A stretch of DNA of 64,000 nucleotides from Anaerolineae bacterium. GTDB lineage: Bacteria > Chloroflexota > Anaerolineae > Aggregatilineales > Phototrophicaceae. A program made the position numbers and the translations under genes. The stretch covers positions 248,001-312,000 of the forward strand of contig JALHQT010000004.1 in the NCBI GenBank assembly GCA_022841825.1, read 5' to 3'. Positions 54,740 to 62,979 of this stretch are shown here, piece after piece. A model generated the notes under the pieces. The model saw only the letters and a list, made by a program, of their open reading frames with translations, made no database searches and was not told where the DNA came from. Within the stretch, counting starts at the first letter, position 1. Each line of letters begins with the position of its first letter.

Positions 54740-56116
54740 CTAGACGACGACGCCTATACCAGCGAAGTACTTCTTGAAGGCGCTCGCTTCGATGCCGAAG
54801 ACGCCGTCGATTGCCGTCAGGTTGATGGGGCGCCACCAGCTTACGTCATACGAAATCCACGTCGTGTGGAGCGCGCCGACGGTGCCCTCGACGCTGCCCC
54901 ATGGGTTGCGCAGGATGATGTACTTGCGCCCATTGTGATATTCCCACCCGAGGACGGTGTAGGCATGGTTGGCGACGAGGTTGGCGTCACTGTAGATGAC
55001 CTTGTCTGGCGACGCTGCGCCAGAGGAATACGTCCAAGCTGTCATTGGGTCGAAGGTGCGGTAGCTCATAGAGTGGCTGCGCACCGCGTTCCACAGGTCG
55101 TCGGCGCTCGTGCTGGCAGTTGCAATGTACTGCCGCTGCCCACCCGTGAGCTGCGCGGTTGCCCAAACCATATCGCCGAAAGCGGTGGCAGGGATGTTCG
55201 GGTAATCGCCGGTAGTGTTGGTGATGTGCTTGGCGTATGCCTTTTCGTAGACGGCGGGCCAGATTTCGCCAGCTTCGCTCGACCGGGCATAGAGGAAACC
55301 ACCAAAACTTGTGTTGATCGGGACGATGTCCGTTACTTCGACTTCGCGTTCGATCTGACCGCCGCTGTCCGGCTTGTAGAAGCGGATCATGTTGCGGAAC
55401 TGCTGCTGACCTGTGCCCGTCGCACGGGTCATGTTGGCGATCTGGTAGGGACGCGACCACGCCACTGCTGAAAGCGCCGCGATGTAGTAGCAGTTGGCGA
55501 CCGCGCCCTGGATGGGGTCGAAGAACTCGGTGGCTTCGTTGAAGAAGCGCCCCAGGTCTTGCCAGCCCAACAGCAGCGCAATGAAGGCATCGGAGAGCGG
55601 CTTTTCGTAATTCGGTATGAACGCCTCTGCGATTTCCGGCGTGAAGACGCGCGACAACATCTGGACGCGGCTGCGCTCTGGCAGGCGCACCGTCAGGTTG
55701 ACATAGCCCTGGCGGGCGAAGTCGGCGTTGGTGACGACGAAAGCGCTGGTGTCGTCTTCGTTGAACTGCCGCTTCAGATCGGCAAGTTGGTGAATGTCGA
55801 GCTGGTTGAACGGGGTATCGAGGTCGTTGCCGCCGCGCCTCTGCGAGTCAATCGCCTTGAGCAGTGGAGACTGCACGCGCTCGATCTGCATGTCCGCCGT
55901 GAGTTTTGTGCCGAAGTAAAGTGGACCTTCGAATTGGGGGTCAAAGAGTTCTTCATACGGCGTTTCCAGGAGTTCTTCCAGCACGCGCGGCTTGTCCTGG
56001 ATGCTGTTCCAGTCGAGCTTGCGCCCGGCGATCAGTTCCGCCAGCGCGTAAGGATTGCTGACGCCGACATTGGAAACGAGCTGGTCGGCTTTGTTGAGTT
56101 TTGCTTGATTAAACAT
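54740..56116 (-). CDS. Calpain-like (peptidase C2) cysteine protease
   Basis: 458 residues. The catalytic triad is visible: Cys209 in DPIQGAVANCYYIAALS, His384 in LVANHAYTVLGW and Asn404 in ILRNPWGS, in the calpain order. The N-terminal 195 residues are a separate helical/beta region with no signal peptide. There are no EF-hands. Bacterial calpain homologues are uncommon and their roles unknown. GGGGAG before the ATG supports the start. Confidence 0.85.
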   Translation of the reverse strand: MFNQAKLNKADQLVSNVGVSNPYALAELIAGRKLDWNSIQDKPRVLEELLETPYEELFDPQFEGPLYFGTKLTADMQIERVQSPLLKAIDSQRRGGNDLDTPFNQLDIHQLADLKRQFNEDDTSAFVVTNADFARQGYVNLTVRLPERSRVQMLSRVFTPEIAEAFIPNYEKPLSDAFIALLLGWQDLGRFFNEATEFFDPIQGAVANCYYIAALSAVAWSRPYQIANMTRATGTGQQQFRNMIRFYKPDSGGQIEREVEVTDIVPINTSFGGFLYARSSEAGEIWPAVYEKAYAKHITNTTGDYPNIPATAFGDMVWATAQLTGGQRQYIATASTSADDLWNAVRSHSMSYRTFDPMTAWTYSSGAASPDKVIYSDANLVANHAYTVLGWEYHNGRKYIILRNPWGSVEGTVGALHTTWISYDVSWWRPINLTAIDGVFGIEASAFKKYFAGIGVVV

Positions 56117-56281
56117 GAGATTCTCCCCGTGAGTTTATACACTTTGTTTTGTACGTACACAGGAGTTATGGGGAGACATTGCTGGATTTCGACAGGATCG
56201 AAATGCGGATAGTAATTTTGTCCTGCTCGTGTAGATGAGCGGGCTGCGGGTGTCATTGGGGCAGCGCAGAGATTGAGTTCT

Positions 56282-56324
56282 GGCGTCCTGGCGGTTACAT
56301 CCTGATTAGAACCGCCAAGACGCC
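56282..56324. terminator. Stem-loop after the VWA gene
   Basis: GGCGTC-CT-GGCGGTT pairs with AACCGCC-AA-GACGCC across a 13-base loop. It lies between the calpain-like start and the VWA stop. No U-run follows. Confidence 0.5.
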
Positions 56325-56378
56325 ACGATCCCGGCGAGTGCGCACGGGCATGGCGCGACACAATGCTACGGTTGCGGG

Positions 56379-57761
56379 TTACCCATCGGTCAATATTTTG
56401 TCCACCGCTGCTGCCAGTTCACGCAGGTTGCTGACGCGGTAGACGCCGTTGGAGAGCGGCGCATATTGCAGCATGTCGCTGTCGCCTGTGCCCCACTGCG
56501 CAGGATGTTCGGGATTGAACCAGATCAAGCGCCGGCTCTTACGCATGAGCTCCTGCGCGATGTCCGTGCGAGGATCGTTGTGGTTGTTGCGCCCATCGCC
56601 GAGGATGATCACGGTGGTCTTGCCAGTGATCAAGCCCATATGCTCTTTTCTGAACGTTGCCAGGCTGCTGCCCAGATCGGTGTTGTAGTAGCCCGGACGG
56701 TTTTCGCTCAGGACACGCTCGACCGCGCGTGCGGGTTCACATTCGTTGAAGACCATGCTGATGTCCACAATGTCGCTGATGAAGACGAAGCTGTTCGTCT
56801 TGGCGACCTGGTCTTGCAGCTCATAGATCAGCGTGAGGAGGAATTCGGCGCAGTAGCGCATCGATGTGCTGATGTCGCAGATCAGCACCAGGCAGGGTTT
56901 GACGTGGCGAGTGCGAAAGCGCAGTTCCAAGGGCACGCTGTCGTAGCGCAGGTTGGCGCGCATCATCTTGCGTGGGTCGAGCGTACCGGAGTGCGAACGT
57001 CGCTGGCGCAGCGAGGCGCGGCTGCGCAGTCGTGCCGCCAGGCGGCGAATTTCATCGCGGATGTGCTCTACATCTTCGTCGCTCAACTGGGTGAAGGGAA
57101 CGTCGAGCAGGTCGGGTTTTGGGTCGGGTTCGCGGTCTGCCATCTGTTCGGCAAGGCTCGCGCCCGTGTACTGCGAGACCTGATCCGACAAACCCTGCGC
57201 ATTCTCCTGAAGCATCTGGCGAATTTGTTCGCGCGCTTCGCCTTCCATACCCATCTCTTCCAGCGCCTTCATGAGCTGGTCGATCAGTTCCTGGATTTGC
57301 TGCATGTTGAGCTGGCGCTGCATCCGCCGCTCCATCCACTGGCGCATCTTCATGTCGTCTGCGTTGTTCAGACCCGATTGCTGCGCCGCGTTCTGAAGCT
57401 GGTCATCGTTGAACGGTTTGCCCTGCAAAAGCTGGCGCAGCAGGTCTTTGAGCGCGCCGAGATCGCCCATCAGCGATTGGAGCGCCTGCTTGAGAGTCTG
57501 CTGCTGCTCTGGCGTCAGGTTATCCGGGATGTTCTGCATCGGCGGCTGACCGCTGCCAAAGAAGAGCGGGAAGTAATGCTCGTAGGTGTTCTGGTCTTTC
57601 GATTCCTTGACGAGCGTGGTTTTCATCGCCGCGCGGAAAAGGTCGCGGTTGTTTGCGCCGAGGAGTTCGACGCCGCGCATCGCGTCAATGCTCTCTGCCA
57701 GAGAAATCCGTACTCCGGCGGCACGCAGCGCGCGGATGAACTGTACCATACGTTTATCCAT
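56379..57761 (-). CDS. VWA domain protein, CoxE-like
   Basis: 460 residues. The first 250 are helical and Gln-rich (QQTLKQALQSLMGDLGALKD). The C-terminal VWA domain has the MIDAS motif in LICDISTSMRY (Asp-x-Ser-x-Ser) and FVFISDIVDISMVF. This matches CoxE/YehP-like VWA proteins, which work with MoxR AAA+ ATPases in metal-centre or complex assembly. No MoxR gene is adjacent here; the AAA+ proteins downstream are of FtsH type. Start at ATG 57761. Confidence 0.82.
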   Translation of the reverse strand: MDKRMVQFIRALRAAGVRISLAESIDAMRGVELLGANNRDLFRAAMKTTLVKESKDQNTYEHYFPLFFGSGQPPMQNIPDNLTPEQQQTLKQALQSLMGDLGALKDLLRQLLQGKPFNDDQLQNAAQQSGLNNADDMKMRQWMERRMQRQLNMQQIQELIDQLMKALEEMGMEGEAREQIRQMLQENAQGLSDQVSQYTGASLAEQMADREPDPKPDLLDVPFTQLSDEDVEHIRDEIRRLAARLRSRASLRQRRSHSGTLDPRKMMRANLRYDSVPLELRFRTRHVKPCLVLICDISTSMRYCAEFLLTLIYELQDQVAKTNSFVFISDIVDISMVFNECEPARAVERVLSENRPGYYNTDLGSSLATFRKEHMGLITGKTTVIILGDGRNNHNDPRTDIAQELMRKSRRLIWFNPEHPAQWGTGDSDMLQYAPLSNGVYRVSNLRELAAAVDKILTDG

Positions 57762-57822
57762 CGGGTCCTCTCCTCCGTCTGCTGCGGTTTCACGAATTAT
57801 ACGCCCGCAATCAGGGAATGCC

Positions 57823-58299
57823 TCAGGTTTGCTGGCTATTCTTTTGGGCAGGGTGGGTATGCTGTTCGGCTTCCGCCTTCAGGTGATGCAGCATGGTGCT
57901 GATGTCCTGCTCTAGCTGTGCTTCCAGCGCTGGGGCATGCGTGCTGCTGCCGAGCAGCGCACCTGGCAGCGCGTAATTGAGCGCGAAATCGAGGGTAGTC
58001 GCTGCGCCGTCGTCGTCGATCACAACCTCGACGACGGCACTGATGCCGCTTAAGGTGCGGGCAAAGAGATAGCGGGAGGGGACAAAGTCAACGATCTCAT
58101 ACTCGCCTTTGAGCCGCAAGCCATGAAGGAGATAGGCGTAGCGCAGCAGCGTGCCGATAAAGCGCGGTGCAGCATGAGTTAACTCGTGCTGCGTGAGCGC
58201 ATCCCACCAGCTCATCAGGCGCGGCGGATCGCTCACAAGACAGCGAAAGATACGCCTGGGAGTGGCATCGATGCGGAGGGTTTGCGAGATGATTGGCAT
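57823..58299 (-). CDS. SRPBCC-family (START-like) small protein
   Basis: About 158 residues. The first part reads MPIISQTLRIDATPRRIFRC, the usual SRPBCC opening (I-x-A-x-x-x-x-x-F). The rest is beta-rich with a C-terminal helix, LEAQLEQDISTMLHHL. I chose ATG 58299; 58311 and 58332 are in frame, and the last of these lies inside a perfect palindrome. Ligand unknown. Confidence 0.65.
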   Translation of the reverse strand: MPIISQTLRIDATPRRIFRCLVSDPPRLMSWWDALTQHELTHAAPRFIGTLLRYAYLLHGLRLKGEYEIVDFVPSRYLFARTLSGISAVVEVVIDDDGAATTLDFALNYALPGALLGSSTHAPALEAQLEQDISTMLHHLKAEAEQHTHPAQKNSQQT

Positions 58300-58316
58300 A
58301 AGAAATGGCATGGTCA

Positions 58317-58346
58317 CGTAGGGGCGACCCATGGGTCGCCCCTACG
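58317..58346. repeat. GTAGGGGC-type palindromic repeat, copy 3 (perfect 30-mer)
   Basis: A perfect 30-base palindrome: arm CGTAGGGGCGACCCA and its complement. It lies between the SRPBCC and AAA+ genes. The centre CCATGG and outer GGGGCGACCC match copy 1. Confidence 0.8.
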
Positions 58347-58397
58347 GTCTCAATGGTGCAGGGGAAGGGGTGCCTTGCCCGCTTGCATCGCCTTACG

Positions 58398-60290
58398 TCA
58401 CGATTTCGCGCTCGCCTGTCCCATGCGTGTCACAGGCGGCTCGAAGATTTCATCCGGCAGAAGCCTGACCTCTTCGCCATCTTTGACAATGGTTGGTTCC
58501 GGCGTGAACAGCCCGAATTGATCGAAGAACGCCTTGACATCGTCGGCGAGCAGCTCTTCCTGCTCCATCAGGCGGGCAACCAGCGCGCGCACGACATCAC
58601 CCCGTTCGCGCAGGGCGACGCGCGTCTCCTGCAAGATTTGCTGGAAGGTCTCTTCCATCGCCTGCGCCATTTCCGGCGGGATGTCCTGGCTGATGCCGAA
58701 CATGCTAAAGCGGAACGACGCCGCACCACCCAACGGACCCAACATGCCCGCCAGCCCCATCTGGCGCAGGATCATGCGGATGTTGAAGAAGTCCCCGCCG
58801 ACGCCGAGTGTCTGATTCTGCAAGCCGCAGAATTCGATTTCGGCGGCTTTGCCCGCGACCGCGACGCGAAGACGATCCATGTACTGCTCGTTGGTGCGCA
58901 GACCCTGGTACGCCTCACGCGCCGGGAAGTGCGAGACATGCCCAAATGCCATGCCCTGACGGATGATGGTGATGCGCGAGATGCGGTTGTAGGGCATGAA
59001 CAGGCGGACGGCGACCGCGTGACCCGCTTCATGATAGGCAAGCCGTTCTTTTGCTTCGCGCGCGAGGTTCTTGATGGGCGAGCGAATGCCCATCTCATGT
59101 TCGGGCTTGGCGATCTGAAAGTCGTGATAGGTGACATAACGCCGCCCGTCGAAGAGCGCGTAGCGCAGCGCTTCGTTGAGCAGGTACTTGATGTCGGCAG
59201 GGGTGTAGCCGGGCGTTTCGCTGGCGAGCACCGCTGGAACCATCGACTCGTCATGTGACATTTTCGACAGGTAGTACTCGAAGATATCGCGGCGACCTTC
59301 CATATCCGGTGCGTCGATGCGCAGCTTCTTGTCGAAGCGCCCCGGACGTAGCAGCGCGGGATCGAGCGCGCTGACGCGGTTGGTCGCGCCAATCGTCAGA
59401 ACGCGCTTGGGGATCGGTGGAGGATTGCGGCGCATGATGGTCTTGTAGAACCAGGTGCGCAGCTTTGCCCGCCAACCGTGTTCCAGGCTGAAGCCGCTCA
59501 TCTCGATCAGCATGGTCGAGAGCAAGCCCATATCGCCGCCGCCGAACATGCCGCCCAGCGGATTGTTGTTGCGCCCGCCGGTCTGCGCGACGCCGCCGCG
59601 CGCGCCGAGCGCGTCGATTTCATCGAGGAAGATAACCGCCGCGCCGTATTCTTTCGCGGCTTTGCGCGCCTGGGCATACAGCCGCATGACCTTCATCGGA
59701 CCGACGCCCATGAACATCGCCTGGAGCGATGAGGTGTCCATATAGAAGAAGGGCACGCCCGCCTCGGTGCTGATCGCCTGCGCCAGCCAGGTCTTGCCCG
59801 TGCCTGGAGGACCCTCAAGCAGCAAACCGTTGAGGGGTTCGCCGCCTGCGCCCTCGAATGCCTTGACACCGCGCACGAGTGTCACGATCTGCTGCGCCTG
59901 TTCGAGGATTTCCGGCTGACCGCGATAGTCCTTGAAGCTGACGCCTTCCGAGCCATCGCCGGGCATGATCTTGTACATGCGTGTTCGGGCGAGGAACCAG
60001 AACATGATGATGAACTGGAAGATGATGTAGGCGATGGCGAACATCAACTGGAAGACGAAGCCCATGATGCTGACGACGGACTGCATGACGACTGGGTCGA
60101 GCAGCGCGGCGAGAGCGATGCCCAGCAGCACGACGGGCAGGAACAGCCGCCGCACCATGCGCCAGATGCGGTAGGGCAGCTTCTTGCGGCGGTCTACCAG
60201 CGTTTCTTCGCCTTCCCAATCAAAGCGCTGATTGGGCTGCAAATAGGGCTGCGTCGGTGCCTGCTTGATCTGAATATCGGTCTTCTGCAT
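58398..60290 (-). CDS. FtsH-like AAA+ membrane protease, copy 1
   Basis: 630 residues. Two membrane helices (about 50-65 and 75-100) are followed by an AAA+ module: Walker A GPPGTGKT (160-167), Walker B FLDEID (221-226), and ALLRPGRFDKK as the arginine-finger region. The zinc protease motif is HEAGH (420-424), with the third ligand likely in GVGGDF. It lacks most of FtsH's N-terminal external domain, so it is a divergent FtsH. It starts 3 bases after the stop of copy 2 (both minus strand). It degrades membrane or regulatory proteins in an ATP-dependent way (family knowledge). Confidence 0.85.
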   Translation of the reverse strand: MQKTDIQIKQAPTQPYLQPNQRFDWEGEETLVDRRKKLPYRIWRMVRRLFLPVVLLGIALAALLDPVVMQSVVSIMGFVFQLMFAIAYIIFQFIIMFWFLARTRMYKIMPGDGSEGVSFKDYRGQPEILEQAQQIVTLVRGVKAFEGAGGEPLNGLLLEGPPGTGKTWLAQAISTEAGVPFFYMDTSSLQAMFMGVGPMKVMRLYAQARKAAKEYGAAVIFLDEIDALGARGGVAQTGGRNNNPLGGMFGGGDMGLLSTMLIEMSGFSLEHGWRAKLRTWFYKTIMRRNPPPIPKRVLTIGATNRVSALDPALLRPGRFDKKLRIDAPDMEGRRDIFEYYLSKMSHDESMVPAVLASETPGYTPADIKYLLNEALRYALFDGRRYVTYHDFQIAKPEHEMGIRSPIKNLAREAKERLAYHEAGHAVAVRLFMPYNRISRITIIRQGMAFGHVSHFPAREAYQGLRTNEQYMDRLRVAVAGKAAEIEFCGLQNQTLGVGGDFFNIRMILRQMGLAGMLGPLGGAASFRFSMFGISQDIPPEMAQAMEETFQQILQETRVALRERGDVVRALVARLMEQEELLADDVKAFFDQFGLFTPEPTIVKDGEEVRLLPDEIFEPPVTRMGQASAKS

Positions 60291-60292
60291 GG

Positions 60293-62131
60293 TTACACCG
60301 CGCTTTCGGGCGTCACTTGTTCGGGCAGTTCCGGCGGTGCGACCTGCACCTTAGGCGTATACAAGCCATACTTGTCGAAGAATGCTTCGACTTCATCGGC
60401 GAGCAATTCGTTCTTGACCATCAGGATGGTGATGAGCGCCTCGCCCATTTCACGGTTGGCGCGCAGCATCATGCGGGCATCTTCGAGCGCCACACGAAAC
60501 TCTTCTTCCATCGCATCCCGCATTTCCTTGGTCGGCGTCAGATTGCTGATGTCTGTGCCCATGTTCGCGCCCAGGGGACCAAACATGCCTGCGTTCGCCA
60601 TCTGCCAGAGATGACCGCGAATGAAAGCGAAATCGCCGCCGACGCCCAGCGTCTGCTCGTTAACGCCGCAGAACTCCATTTCGCCAGCTTTGCCCGCCAC
60701 AGCGACACGCAGATTGTTCTGCATGTTTTCGTACGTGTTCATGTAGTCGTATTCTTCGACGGCGGGGTAGCTCATGACGTGACCGAGCGCGCCACCCTGA
60801 CGGATGACCGTGATGCGCGAGATGCGGTAGTGCGGTCGGTACATGCGGATGGCGATGGCATGCCCCGCTTCATGAGCGCACAGGCGGTACTTGTCCTCTT
60901 TCGCCATATTCTTGATCGGCGAGCGCAAGCCCATCTCATGCTCCGGCTGTGCCAGGCGAATATCCCGGATCGTCATGTAGGTGCGGTCGTCGAAGAGGGC
61001 ATAACGCAGCGCTTCGTTGAGCAGATACTTGAGGTCGGCGGGCGTATAGAATGGCGTTTCGCTCGCCAGGATCAACGGGTCGATGCTGTCGTCGTGCGAC
61101 ATCTTGGTCAGGTAGTATTCGATGATGTCGCGGCGACCTTCGAGGTCGGGCGCATCGACGCGGATCTTCTTGTCGAAGCGACCGGGGCGCAGCAGCGCTG
61201 GGTCGAGCGCGCCGATGCGGTTGGTCGCGCCGATGGTCAGCACGCGCTTGTTTGGCTTTGGCACCGGTCTGCGCAGCACATACTTATACCACCAGCGCTT
61301 GCGGCGTGCGGCTGCGCCATGCTCCTGGCTGAAGCCGCTCATCTCTGTCAGCAGGGTACTCAACAAGCCCATGTTTCCGCCGCCCATACCCCCCATCATC
61401 ATGCCTTCAATGTGGCGCTGCGGCGCGTCATGGTTGTTCTGACCCTGTGCTACGCCGGGGCGCGCACCAACCGCGTCGATCTCGTCGATGAAGATGATGG
61501 CTGCGCCGTACTCTTTGGCGGCGCGTCGCGCCTTGCGATAGAGGTTCATCACCTTGAGCGGGGCGATGCCAAAGAACATCGAAGTCATACCGCTGGCATC
61601 GACGTAGAAGAATGGCACGCCTGCCTCGGTGCTGATCGCCTGCGCCAGCCAGGTCTTGCCGGTTCCAGGAGGTCCTTCCAGCAGTAAGCCGTTGAGCGGT
61701 TCGCCGCCCGCCTCTTCAAATGCCTTCACACCGCGCAGCAGCTTGACGATCTGGCGCGCTTGTTCCAACAGTTCGGGCTGTCCGCGATAGTCGTCAAAGT
61801 TCAAGCCTTCCGCGCCGGGCCAGATGGTGTACATGCGCGCGCGTCCCAGGAAGTAGAAGAGCGCGATGAACTGGATCATGATGAAGGCGGCGGCAAACAT
61901 GAAGCGGAAAATGACGGCAAGCGTCCCCAGGAGCGCGCTCATGACCGCCGCGTCGAGCAGCGCCCACAGCAGAATTCCGACGATCAGTGCGCGCCACCAG
62001 AACCCGCGCAGGAAGCGGGAAAGCCGCCGCAGCGGTTTGTTGCGCTGCTGAACGAGCGTCTCTTCGCCCTCCCACGAGTACTTACGACGGGGTTGATCAG
62101 GGAGGACTGTCCCCGATTTGACGATACTCAT
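60293..62131 (-). CDS. FtsH-like AAA+ membrane protease, copy 2
   Basis: 612 residues, a paralogue of the next gene along most of its length. Two N-terminal membrane helices, Walker A GPPGTGKT (153-160), Walker B FIDEIDA, LLRPGRFDKK, and a zinc motif in CAHEAGHAIAIR (about 413-417). The shared N-terminal YSWEGEETLV/FDWEGEETLV shows recent common descent. The tandem pair may form hetero-hexamers. The stop is only 2 bases from the next ATG. Confidence 0.85.
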   Translation of the reverse strand: MSIVKSGTVLPDQPRRKYSWEGEETLVQQRNKPLRRLSRFLRGFWWRALIVGILLWALLDAAVMSALLGTLAVIFRFMFAAAFIMIQFIALFYFLGRARMYTIWPGAEGLNFDDYRGQPELLEQARQIVKLLRGVKAFEEAGGEPLNGLLLEGPPGTGKTWLAQAISTEAGVPFFYVDASGMTSMFFGIAPLKVMNLYRKARRAAKEYGAAIIFIDEIDAVGARPGVAQGQNNHDAPQRHIEGMMMGGMGGGNMGLLSTLLTEMSGFSQEHGAAARRKRWWYKYVLRRPVPKPNKRVLTIGATNRIGALDPALLRPGRFDKKIRVDAPDLEGRRDIIEYYLTKMSHDDSIDPLILASETPFYTPADLKYLLNEALRYALFDDRTYMTIRDIRLAQPEHEMGLRSPIKNMAKEDKYRLCAHEAGHAIAIRMYRPHYRISRITVIRQGGALGHVMSYPAVEEYDYMNTYENMQNNLRVAVAGKAGEMEFCGVNEQTLGVGGDFAFIRGHLWQMANAGMFGPLGANMGTDISNLTPTKEMRDAMEEEFRVALEDARMMLRANREMGEALITILMVKNELLADEVEAFFDKYGLYTPKVQVAPPELPEQVTPESAV

Positions 62132-62188
62132 CGTGATTACCTCATCCCATAACTCTGACGACAGGTGCTCCCTGGCATGGAAGCAGGA

Positions 62189-62845
62189 CTAGCCCAGCAC
62201 GTCTGGGGCATTGGCAGGTGTCATGAACATCGGGTGGTTCGGGCTGCCCTGGTAGAACTCGGCGGACGTTGGCTCGTCCACGCGCAGCTTGCCGTCCACG
62301 ATGAGGTCCTGGAAGGTTTGCAGCGAAGTCTGCGAAATCGACAGATAAGCAGCGGCATCGGCGCGGTCAATGTCGAAGGAGAGCAGACGCTGACCCAGGA
62401 AGCTGGGACCATTGTCGAGCGTCTCAATCGCCAGCGGTGCCAGGAACGTGACCTGGATCGTCTCGAGGTCGTTGATGTTCTGGGCGAGGACAGCGCGCCA
62501 GGTCACTTCCGACGCGCGGCGAAGCTGATCGATCAGATCGCGCTGTGATTGGACGCCGGAGACATCAAAGATCATTTCGATGTCGAATGCGCCGTCGCCA
62601 ATATCGCGGACTTCGATGACATCGACAGTGCGAAGTGCCGACTCGATCCGGTCGCCGAGGAGTAGAATGCTGGGATCGGTGCCGCCCGTCTTGTCCGCCA
62701 TGACGAGGTCGATCGATTCTACTGTACGTTGGGGTTCAAGAGCATCCTGCTCGCCGGTGAGGACGCGCAAGCCGGGGAAGACGCTGCATCCGCTGATGGC
62801 GAGCGCCGCGGAGAGGAACACTACCAATAAACGACGTGGAACCAT
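62189..62845 (-). CDS. Putative lipoprotein
   Basis: 218 residues. The signal sequence ends in a lipobox (LAISGC, Cys20), so the mature protein should be lipid-anchored. The rest has VESIDLVMADKTGG and repeated beta/alpha patterns that resemble the SecDF periplasmic type. I do not recognise a family. It lies 57 bases upstream of the FtsH-like pair, same strand, and may be part of that operon. Confidence 0.6.
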   Translation of the reverse strand: MVPRRLLVVFLSAALAISGCSVFPGLRVLTGEQDALEPQRTVESIDLVMADKTGGTDPSILLLGDRIESALRTVDVIEVRDIGDGAFDIEMIFDVSGVQSQRDLIDQLRRASEVTWRAVLAQNINDLETIQVTFLAPLAIETLDNGPSFLGQRLLSFDIDRADAAAYLSISQTSLQTFQDLIVDGKLRVDEPTSAEFYQGSPNHPMFMTPANAPDVLG

Positions 62846-62979
62846 AGAAAACCGTTCCTTAACCCTGAGAATGCTGAAGACGATACATCTCCAACCTATC
62901 TACTACATTAACACAGGCTCAAAATTCCGTCACAAAATTCACGGCATTTCTGAACATTTCCTTAAATTGCGGCAGGCGA

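Noticed and set aside
56466-57902. Long open frame on the plus strand opposite the VWA gene (478 codons)
   Set aside because: Mirror frame of a GC-rich gene; the minus strand has clear VWA motifs and this one has none.
60317-61687. 456-codon plus-strand frame opposite the second FtsH-like gene
   Set aside because: Same reason; the opposite strand has Walker and HEAGH motifs.
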